A stretch of 64,000 nt of DNA, from contig JASFXZ010000056.1 of the NCBI GenBank assembly GCA_032209605.1, positions 434,001-498,000 of the forward strand. The letters run 5' to 3'. Origin of the DNA: Mactromeris polynyma. Lineage: Eukaryota; Mollusca; Bivalvia; Venerida; Mactridae. The translations under genes were made by a program, and so were the position numbers. Below the pieces are notes generated by a model. It had not been told where the DNA came from, did not search any database, and saw only the letters and a program-made list of their open reading frames with translations. Positions 26,601 through 38,600 of the stretch are shown in pieces. The stretch's first letter is position 1, and the number at the start of each line of letters is the position of its first letter.

Positions 26601-29600
26601 GGGTAGACTAGTTTTCAACCTGTGTAAATAAAATGAAACCCTAAGTTGCTCGCCCGTCAGGCATTTTTCATAGGTGAGAGTAAACAAACTCAGTCAATTC
26701 AATTTATTCTTCCTTAATCGAAAGTAAATGTAGTTTGCTATAAAACTCTTTCAAAAAACACACATATGTCAGTGTTTACATTTTTTTGCATTAGGCCATC
26801 ATTAAAAAAGTCTGTTTGCAGTTACGCGACCAACTCATGAAAAATGCTGCGACTCAATTTATTGTTTCAGGTTTGTCAATGAAAAATTTGTTTCTGGTCT
26901 GTAAGCCATAACAGTACTAAACTAAACAAGAATATCTTGAAAAAAGATGGTTGGCGCAATTTGAGATCTGTTTTGCAACATAAAAAAAATGCCGACACGT
27001 TCACACCAGATCCAAAATGGATTTCGGTAAATTCACCAAAATTCAGTGGATTTCGGTAAGGTAACAGGTAATCAGTGGATTATCGAAAGGTTAAACGTCA
27101 AGGTTAGATTGGTGTACACAACACTGATATGCAAATAGCAAAACCATGTTAGTACAGCTGCGCCGAAAATAGAAAAACCCTATGTACCTTACCCACTGTT
27201 AAAATTCAGGGTCGCGTAACTGCAAAAGTTTTTTAAGAATGGCCTAATAGGAATAAATACATAAATTCAACGGATTTGAGAAAGTTGTAAGGCAGATTTA
27301 GATGAGACGAATTTCTTCTCATTAAATATAACATTTAAAAAAGATTCATGTGATAAAATATACTTAACGCCATTAAAAACGCAACTATTTTACTTAGCCT
27401 TCATTTTGTTCCAAGCGTTAAACTCGTTTTATTGTTACAAATGTGTAAATCATTCATCAAAAATAAATCACTATGGCCTTAGTATTTATATTTCATAATT
27501 GATAAGTTTAGAAAAATTATGTTTGAGAATTAAAATTAAAAAAATTCTTTATAATGTCACTGTGCTGACATGGACAATTTTTAGTTGCGTTTTTAATGGT
27601 GTGGAGTGTATATTGATAAAGTGCTTTAATAACTTTGAAGTTATGTTTTACCTTGTTGATTTGTAAACTTCTATTAAACGACAGATTAAGGCTGCATGTT
27701 TTAAGTCTACAACTTTACTGTGTCAAGCGAATCAGGTTTTATTAGCAAGTGTTTTATTTTTACGAATATTCACAAATGGCCATTTTCGGTTTTTCGTAAT
27801 TCATGCAAAAGTTTGCAGATAAATTGTGCAGGGACAATTGATTTTACAACCAGAAAAGCTGCCTTAAAGTTTGATAGTCTTATTTGCTATCAAACTATAC
27901 TTGGCATATATAAAAAATGGCACGTTAATGCCTTCGTACAGACATACTCTAAACATTGCATTGTAACTTTTCTTAAAAGTTGCCTGAATCTGCAAAACAT
28001 GATTCCGATACAGGTATTTCCTTTGCTAGCGCTAACTCGGCACATAGGTCAGGATAGAAAATACTGGTATCAGACACTTGTATTTGTGGTTTTGGGAAAC
28101 GTATAACAAAAAGTGACAATGCATTGTTGTAGAGTACATCTGTTTGAAGGCAGTTAACACCAATTTTCTCATAATTATATCTTACAATATTTTGTCCCAA
28201 AAAAAAAAATATGTACCTTTACTAATATCTAAAACTGACTGAAGTTTTCGTTATCGGCCCATTGTAGAAATTTTTGTTATCGGCCCATTGCAAGAAACAA
28301 ACCTCGGCGAGATGAAGTGATATACAGTATAAATGAACCAGTCGTTACTAGTTGATATCACCCGAGGTTTGATGCATTGTATTGAATTTTTTACGCATTT
28401 TCATTATGTAAATATTTGATTAAAGTTGATTTGAAGTATCATATATCTGCATTGAATTACCTAGTATCGCTGATCTAGATTTATCTTGTTTTATACCTGT
28501 GTCGTTTAAACACAGATTACATAATAAGTATGCCAAGGTATTTAACATCCAAGTGCTGTAAGGCCAATGAAAAATTCTTTGTTTTCGGTAAAGGCTCCAG
28601 AAAATGGGATACGCGGGTAGGTTAATGTTTTTTTATATTTTTATTCTCCCAGAAGGAGGAGCATATAGCCACGTCTTCTGTTCACCTGTCCGTCTGTCTG
28701 TGCATTAGTACGTGATTGTGTGCATCTATCCTGATTCCGTCTGTGTGCTTTTTCTCAGCAATAATAGCCATCCAGAATTCAATGAAACTTTATGGGAAGC
28801 TTTACGACCAAGAGGAGATGCGTTATGTTGACGGCGTGTTCTGGTTCGATGATTCTTCATGTATTTACAGCCCTTTTGCTCATGGACGTTCTACCGATAA
28901 TTTCGTGCTTATTCAAGACACACTGATGTATCACAAGACTGATAATGATGATAATATAAGTTGTCGTCAGTGTCATTGTAATCTATAGTGTTGCTCTTGT
29001 TTCTAACTGCTGACAAAATATATTTTTTTAAACTATTCTGATCTGTTTTACGTTTAAATGCTGAAAAGAACAAATATTGAAAATATGCACCCTGGGAAAA
29101 TACTAGGTTGGTCTGATCAGTGAAAAAAAAAATTCTCCAGTGAATTTTTCAACCCAGATCCTCTAAACACTGGAATGCATGCAGTACTGCTGTTATGATT
29201 TAAGTTTAATGGTATTTACCTATTATTTATGTGAAATTCATTGATTTCTGACCTTACCATAAAAAAATAATGGTATTTTATCTGTTATTTGAAATTTGCT
29301 GTCTGACTTTATAGATGCAAATTTAATAATTATACTAATATCTTTATTTATAGAAGGTGACATGTAAAGAGGTATACAAAAACAGTTGTACAATTCTTAA
29401 ATAAAATGATAGTATTTTACCGTAATATTGTTTTGGCCTTTGAAATTTGCTGAATGTCTGACCTTATGATACAAATTTAGTGGTATGTGACTTTTCTGTT
29501 ATTTGAAATTTGTTGATATCTGACCTTATAATGTCAACTTGATGGTATTTTTCCTGATGTTTATTTGAAATGTGTTGATGTTTGACATAAGTGTTGTATT

Positions 29601-32600
29601 CAGTCATGTAGTGTCATACAGATATTTTATTTATTTCTGTTTGTGCATTTTTTCCTTGTGTAAATCAGATGGCAATTAATTGCCGCAGTACATTGTTGAC
29701 ATCATCCGTTTGTTTGAATTTTTGTCAAGCAATAATTTTTGCAATATTTTAAGTCTGCCTTTCATAACAATTTATTGTTGAATCAGATAAAAATGATCCT
29801 CAGATTTTAACAGATTTTATTTTAGAATTTAACATTATGAATATGGAATTTACAACACTGTAAGTTTGGATTGGGCTTTAGGTAGATATACATGTATATC
29901 TTTTATCATGGTCCTGCACATACTTAAAGATATATACATGTAGTCTTATTCTTGAACAAAATGTCCTTGGTCATAAATATGAGAAAATTGGTGGTAATTC
30001 ACTCAGCCTTCATACAGATGTACTCTACAACACTGTATTGTCACTTTTTTTACATGTTTCCCAAAACCATTAATACAAGAGTACGATACCAGTATTTTCT
30101 ATCCTGACCTACGCGCCGAGTTAGCGCTTGCACAGGAAATACCGGTATCCGCCTCGTGTTTTGTTGCTCCAGGAAACATTTAAGAAAAGTTACAATGTTT
30201 TAGAGTATGTCTGTATGAAGGTATTCACATGCCATTTTTCTCAAATTCATTACTTGACATATCTTGATGGAATATAAGATAATCTACCTTTAATCTGTAA
30301 TGGTTCTTTCATGACTTCGTATGCGCAGTGAGGGTAGTGTAACATAATAGAAAACTTATGTGTTGTATACTGCATATCAAGTGCTTCATGTTGCTTATAC
30401 CAAGTATCAAGTGCTTGGTGCAACATAATTGCAACTCTGTAAGAAATCATTTGACTCTTTTGACTCATGATTTATTACTTATAATTTCTTCATTCAGACA
30501 AAAGTAATTGTATGATTTTTTCATGTATTGCTCAGTTACGAAAAATCAGAATTTGCAGTTTTTTCTGACCCTAATAAAATTGGCCTATTCAGTGTTTTGA
30601 GGCACACAGGGGGCGTTTAACAGGACATATATGGTATTTTAAATACAGATTGGTTAGAACTAGAGAATTGTCAGTAAATCCTTTAGTTGATTTGATTGAG
30701 TATACATCAAGAGTTTAGTGCAGAACTAGATTAACACAGGCTAGATAAAGAAGAGATACACCAGTTGTGCACCAATCCATCACATTGTTATCTTGTTTCA
30801 TAAATCTATTGTTTTATATGTTATCATATTGAAGTAGACTTCCTTCCAGCAAGGAGATGACAGATATTAAATGACTGTATTGTTCATTCTGCAGCTATTG
30901 TATGCATCCTCTGAACTTGAAATTATTCACATTGACCGACAATCTTGCAAATTTTCAAACTGAAGGAAGACGTCATTATCTCCCTTTGTTGTATGCCGTT
31001 ATATCGGTACTTGTGTCGCTGTTTTAAGGTCATTACATGTCATAAAGTTGATATGTGATATCATTTTTATTGCTTTTGTTGTATATATATATATATTAAT
31101 ATGTTTTGCAAGGAAAAGACGAGTCTAGTTTCATAATTCCATACTTCTTGCAATTTGTTAATTCTTGTGTTCCCAAAGATTAAATCATCTTCTTTTTTAC
31201 CACATTTATTCCATAAATGGCAAAGGCATCCTTTCACCTGCCCTGCTGGTGTTTTTTTTATCAATATGAAGTACAGTAAAACCTCACTTAAAGACCTCCT
31301 CAATAATAAGACCACCTCACTAATAAGCCCACCCCAATAAGACCACCTCAATAATAAGACCACCTCAATAATAAGACCCACCTCGGAATTAAGAAAACAA
31401 TTTTCGAGTCCATATTCTTTGTTTTGCTCTTTATTTAATCTCAGTTAGAAGTGAGGGTCCCAAAGGTGGTCTTATTATTTAGGTTTTACTGTAAATATTT
31501 TGGTCATGCCGAATGCTGTGCACGACTTTTTTACCTTGTTCTGATGGCTATACGGTAGTTTCAAAACACCAGATTTGTATTTTATGTCACCAAAAGAATC
31601 TTTATTGGTTTGATATTGATGTGTTTCTGATGGAAAATAGAGGATTTGATACCAAAACAAAAGTCTGGATTTTCCGACTTTAATTTAATTCAAAACTTCC
31701 TATAAAATCGATGAGGATTTTCTTGCCTAGAATCCTTCAGTGACAGCAAAGGTGTCTTTGAAGACGGTTAGGAGGGTATTGTCTTTTTTTGGCAAAAAAT
31801 GTCAAATTTAATGAAATAGAAAATATTTTCATTAGCAAGTATGTGAGTCCTTCTCAGATATGTTTCATACATAAACAATGATTTAAAAAGAATTATTTTT
31901 TGACTGACCGTGCCTTTTCAAATGTGGCGATTAATCCCACATTTGTAAAAGTAAGGTAATGGTTGCTTTTGCTTATAAAAATAATATTTCAGCTGTGGCT
32001 GGTGTTTGTTACACATATGAGGAAACGCAAGAGCAAAGATTCTTTTATAAAAGAAATTCAGTCAGAGGGGAAAAAATGAACAAAGAATTTGGAAAAAATG
32101 ATGATTTATGGGGGGAAATTGACATTTTTTGATAAGGGGAAACAGCCTATATTCAGCAGTAAAATTAACATTAAAATCACTGATTAATCACATAAAAATG
32201 TTACACAACTTTAACATTCAGCTTTTTCATATTTTAGGTGAATCAGCTGATCTCACTGCAGCCATAGTTTGTCGAGATGCACGTCGTCGGAAACGTCGTC
32301 GTAGAGTATTTCTGTGAATTGTCTTGTTGGTATTCTTATACAGTTATGCTTCATGGAGTTATTTGATCATATTTCAGTTCGACCTGCAGGGTATGGAGCA
32401 TGAGGGGGCGTATGTACAGAAGCAACAATTGCACGCGGCATACTCGCATACGGCATTGGAACATAAATGTCGTCTGGACATCGACTCCGAACCGAATACC
32501 GTTCGTATGACCGGTATTATATGTACAATTGGTAAGTAATACTATAAGTCTGGCCAACTGTAATTCTTTATTGGGGGGGGGGGGGGGACCGTTGTTTAGC

Positions 32601-35600
32601 AACAAAAATAAAATTAGGAAAATGCCTTTAAAGATATTATAATTGATGATACAACTGTTTTAAAAATATCATAGGTTGTTTAGTGAACTTGTGAATGTGG
32701 TATTCACTGCTTCATTTTCAGGGTGTATTAAATATTTTTGTAGCAATAGCCATGCAGATATCAAGCAGTCATTCCCATCAACACTCTCAGTGCTTTGATT
32801 TTTAAAAAAATTGGATGAAAATTCATAGAATAATTACTAATTCAAGGAAAGTGACAGCAATAACATTGGGGAGGGGGAAATGCAAATGAAATCTTTTAAG
32901 CATCAGATTCTACTTCCTATAACATTTGGAGGTACAACAATGTATGTAGTTCATGAACATTGTGTATTTCTTACATCAGTGGATTGTTGCATTTTTTAAT
33001 GATTTCGTTGATCAAAACTTCACTTTTTTTAGGTTAAAATGTTGAAACCATTCTTGCTCAACAAGAAAGTCTTCCTCTGGACAGCACTCAAAAAACCATC
33101 AAAAATATGTCATTTTGCTTCCCATATGTGAATTAAAAATCTAAATATAGTAACGTACTTCCTGTTTGGGTAGCACTAGAGGGAAATCCCCTGATTTGAG
33201 ATAACATATACCTTGCTGGTTTCAGGTCCTGCGTGCAACACTGTGAAAACTCTACAAAAGATGATTATCGAAGGAATGAATGTCGCTCGTCTCAATTTCT
33301 CTCACGGCACATACGAGGTAACGCTACTGGGTGGGGGCTTATATTCTACGATGAAAGATGCTGATATGATATTTCCCATTAACGTTTTCCAATTTTGAAC
33401 CTTTCTTTGTCATATTGAAGTATGCATTATGCAAATATATTTATGACTGTGTTAGTTAAATTTGGTAAAAAAAAAGTAAAAATTACCATACATACCCCAA
33501 AAAGGAACACCCCCTTCTGATGAAATTTCTGGTGTAAGTTGTAAGCTGCCAGTTTTTTGTCATTCTGGAATTATATTTTATGAAACACATACACTGCCCT
33601 CCAAAAGTTCCTTCACGCTTTGACAATTCCCATTGCTATGAATGTATTTTCATATTTGTTTCACATGCAATAAATCGAAAATTTCTTTTTAACACAGCAA
33701 TAATTTTCTGTAGAAGTATTTATTAATTTGTACTGAAACAAATTATCTTATTTTCTGATCAGATCAATCAGTTACACATATACATTGGTTTCGGATGCAG
33801 GCTGATTGATGCTGCTGCAGAGATGTGCAAATTGTTGATTCTTAACTATCCATCACAGAAGTAGGATGAACAATTTTACTTCATGGTCATACATGTTTCA
33901 TTTGAAATTCTGTAAGAAAAGTACTGAAATTTAAAATATTCAAGCGTGAAGAAACTTGTGAATGGCAGTGTATATAGAGTTACATCCATTGAATTATTGA
34001 TATCGGCATTGTTCATTGTGTTAGTGCTAGTCATGTATTCTCAGCCTATGAAATTAGGGGCTTTTATTAGGGACTTTCTCAGAGCTACTAAGTACAATTG
34101 TTTAAGAATCACAACTATAGCATTACCTGTAATTGTCCAGTGATGTATAATTGCATTAATGTTTTTGCATATTTACATACACTGGGGTCTGAGATTATAA
34201 CGGTATGAGCTGCTCCATCACAATATCTGTATGAGTAACCAAAATACCCATTTTCAGGTTTCTATAACACTATACGGACAAAAAATCCTCCGGACAAAAT
34301 CCCCTTCGCTACAAAATCCAAGCTATTTTGCTACAATAACAATGAAATACTTAGTGATGTTATGTCCACAGTGGAAACAATTTCAGAGGGTGTTTTGTCC
34401 TACTTGTAAAATTCATGAAGGTATTTTGTCCACCTTGTAGAATTCATGAAGGGGATTTTGTCCACCTTGTAGAATTCATGAAGGGGATTTTGTCCACCTT
34501 GTAGAATTCATGAAGGGGATTTTGTCCACCTTGTAGAATTCATGAAGGGGATTTTGTCCACCTTGTAAAATTCATGAAGGGATTTTGTCCACCTTGTAGA
34601 ATTCATGAAGGGGATTTTGTCCACCTTGTAGAATTCATGAAGGGGATTTTGTCCACCTTGTAAAATTCATGAAGGGGATTTTGTCCACCTTGTAGAATTC
34701 ATGAAGGGGATTTTGTCCACCTTGTAGAATTCATGAAGGGGATTTTGTCCACCTTGTAAAATTCATGAAGGGGATTTTGTCCACCTTGTAGAATTCATGA
34801 AGGGGATTTTGTCCACCTTGTAAAATTCATGAAGGGGATTTTGTCCACCTTGTAGAATTCATGAAGGGGATTTTGTCCACCTTGTAAAATTCATGAAGGG
34901 GATTTTGTCCGGAGGGGATTTTGTCCTACACTCGTTTTCTAATGGATATATCTTTATCCCCCCCCCCCACCCCGTTCAAAAATGGATTTAAAAAAACGAC
35001 TCATTTTCACGATCAACTAATTCTATAAATAACAGAAAAGCCACTAAATGCTTCGCACTTTGTGACGTCAAAACTTTCATTGAGAAATACTCAACGTCAC
35101 TAATACAGGTTTTGTCATGGATGAACTCGTTTATCCAGCTCTCAGAACTAAAAATTTGCTCAGTTTCAAGAGTGAGATTTGAGTGTGCCACTTAAGTTTT
35201 TCTGCTTTGAGTGCAGAGTTTACATTGTGATCCAGTTTCTTTGAGTGTGTTCTGAGATCTAAGTTCAGTGGATGATTGCTATTGTTTTACGGGTAGTTAA
35301 ATACTTAAACTCAATCTCAGATTCACATATAAAGACTGGATTTTGAGTTCTGAACACTGACTTGTAGTATGGTGAGAATTGCTTATAATCTTGGACCCTA
35401 GTTAAACCATATTTTGATACGACATTTCACAAATTGTCATAAAATTTGTCACAAATTGGTTTGATAATAATATTTTTGTTTCTTGATGTTAGATTTTAGA
35501 CAATCTTCATGTTTATAGTGGACTGTCTATGCAAGGCTTATAATTCGTCTGTAATAATGTTATATCTATCGAATGCATATAGAAATGAATGCATGGTTTG

Positions 35601-38600
35601 TTTTGCATTTTAGGAATTTCATAGGCTGGATTTTTTATATGCTAAGCAAATTACAAACTAGTACCATGTATTGTTGGGTTTATATATTAACCTTGAAATT
35701 ATATATCCCCCTGCACCCCCCCCCCCCCCAAACCCCCACCCCACCTTGTGCCTGGTAATATATTCGCCTGGTATTTTATCTTAATAACTGCTGTGGTGTG
35801 TATTCAATTATTACAGAAGTCCCTAATTCGACAATTGTCATCATAGATTTGAAATTTTCAAATTCACCAATACTTGCTCAATCCAAGCTGCCTGATATTA
35901 CTTCACAGATTTCCTGACATTCAGTCAGAGAAACTCACAATTATTGTCTGACGGAAAGGATTTCAGTGTTTTATTTTGAGAACGTCAACTAAAACAAAAG
36001 CTCCACGGAGGCTTGAATTTGGCGAAGTGTGTTAGTACATTGTATATATGTGTTTATTTCAGATTTTTTATTTTCCAAATATTCTCCTGACCTTGACTGT
36101 AAAGAAATAATGATCCAGATTATACGAATATGTTCTGCACTTGATGTACGAGTCTAAGAATAATCATAATCACACATTCTGTGGTTGGTATCATTAGATT
36201 TATCATTACGTGACCTTGACATTGTTTTCAAGGTCACATTGATATAAACATTCATGAGACTTGTGGAACGAATCTCCTGATGGAATCGCTAGCTCACATG
36301 TCTATACTGCACTGTTAATTTTTTTTTTCGGTAATATGTTCCAGACTTCTCCATATATTCTTGGCGATTTGTTTTACAATTCTTAGAAGCAACTGACAGT
36401 CGTTGTTAGCCAATTACTGTTTAATGTCAGTTTGTTTATGTTCAGCAAAAAGTTCAGAAAAAAACAGCATATTTTTACTGTGCAGTTATTATATAGCCCT
36501 TATGCACTAATCTTGATTGATAAATTAATAAAGATCTTAATATTGTCTTTGATGTATCGTTAATTTTGTTTTACAGTTCAACAATTTCAGTTACAATTTA
36601 CAAGAAGAAACAAATCTATTGCCAATCCAAAATATCTAATTAGTCATTTAAATTTATTTCTGTGCAACATTCTGAATAGACACATTACTTAAATGATACC
36701 AGTGAATTGTTTTGTTCAATTTTACTGCCGAATTTGAAATTAAATAAAATCATTTCTGGGGTATTAAAATAGGTGCACTATGGTACGTTTAAGACGTCAA
36801 TCGTATTTTGTCTTACTTTTCAAAGTGCTTTTTCTTAAGTTATTGTTGTATTTTATATCTAAAGAGAAATGCATTCCAAGAAATTCTCATGGGACATTTT
36901 TTTTAATTTTGTGCCCCATCTTTGGTCCCAGGATTGCGGTTATGGCATGTTCCCCCTGAATTTTTTTGTAGCTAGATCCTCATAGATACGTTTTCATGTA
37001 TATTTTGTTCCGGTTAATGCATTGCCTACAATGCATTGCCTACAATAACATCAAAAACATTCATCAAAATCTTATTGCAGTTTTGGCCATTTTATTTTTT
37101 TCAATTTTTACGAAAAAATAAGTGTAGGGCGCCTGCACAGCACTTATGGAAACTTTGCCACTGCAATAATCGTAAAATGAATTTACCATATTATTGCACT
37201 TTACCCAGTTATAATAAATGTTTGATTTGAGTATTGTTGAGTTGCATATATATATTGCAGCCTGTTTGTCTGTCTGTCTGTCTCAAAATCAAGTGTTCTC
37301 CACATTTGTTTGTGTCCATAATGTCGCCATAACTTTGTGTAAATGTTTGGAATAACGACAGTATGAAGAAACTATCAATACAGCTAGGGTGTGAATAATC
37401 GAATCATTCACTGGCTTCCGGTAAGGATAGAAATATCCAGCATGAAGGTTCCTGTTTTGGTGGGAATGTGGCTCTGCAGAGTGACCGTGTTAACAGTTTC
37501 CCGAGTGCCCGATATTTCCATCCCCAAACGAAGCCAGTGAAAGCAAGATTCTTGCATACCATTTTTAAGAAATAAAGGACGAAATTAAATACGTATTACT
37601 TCACACATTCATTAAAGTTATTATTCAATGTTATGTGACATTATGCACGGTACTCATCCTACACTGAGGGGTGTTAGATAGTATTCCATTACCTGCGTAA
37701 ATGCGGGAAATGTCAGGTATGTATGAATAATCATCTTCATGGTTTATTTTCAGTTGGGCCTAAAAAAAAATATCTGCGTTTCGGGTAACCCGACCCTACC
37801 TGTCGAAAAACCCCGACCCTAGAGTTTTTTACGACCCTGGAGAACTTTTTTTTCGATTATTAATTGTTTTTGAAAAAGAAAAAAAATTGTCCCTACCCTA
37901 CCTAGCATTTTTGAGACCGTTACCCTAAACACAGATATTTATTTTTTTGGCCTTGTTAATCGTAACTCAGCTATATTCCCAATGCCAAAAAGTATATACT
38001 TTTCCCCATTTTGGATGTAAGAATTCCCAATAAATTTGAAGAAATAGTTTTGGTTAAATTAAGCACAAAATTGACTTAAGTTGGATGCTTTTCTCTCGCA
38101 GACAGTTTATATATAGGAATTGTTAATCGCTACAGCCTTTACTTATATTCCTAAAATTTTGCTGTAATCTTGACTTTTTTCCAAGTTGTAAGTTTATCAT
38201 GCAAAACTTCCCAAATTGAAGGGTACAGGATATCTTCCCAAAAAAAGCCAAAATAAACCCGAATCTTTTCTACTGATGTTCTCGTTTTTTGTATCAAAAA
38301 TTGTGATCATGATAAAAGTTACCTAATTTGGTCAGATATGTGCAACATACCTAATATGTTCATGGGTAAAGGGGTAGTCTCCCGATTTTTTTTTTTATTT
38401 CCCTATGAATATTCTCACCCCTGGGTCAAAGGTCAGTTATTCGGGTCAAAGAGGACACATGATTTGGTGAAAAACAGGAATTGAGTTTGTTTAATTTTCA
38501 GGGTCTTTTCCGCATGAAGTGCTATTGCTGGTTGCATGGTGTTATTATTGGACAATATTATTGTTTAACATCCTGTAGTCTCGGTGCTGCTTCCTAGATG

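Noticed and set aside
27720..28106. Open frame of 128 codons
   Set aside because: Its end lies in the dispersed foldback repeat and no domain or motif is visible.
34395..34915. Regular 32-bp units that could be taken for a CRISPR array
   Set aside because: There are no unique spacers; the whole unit repeats, and the host is an animal. It is a minisatellite.
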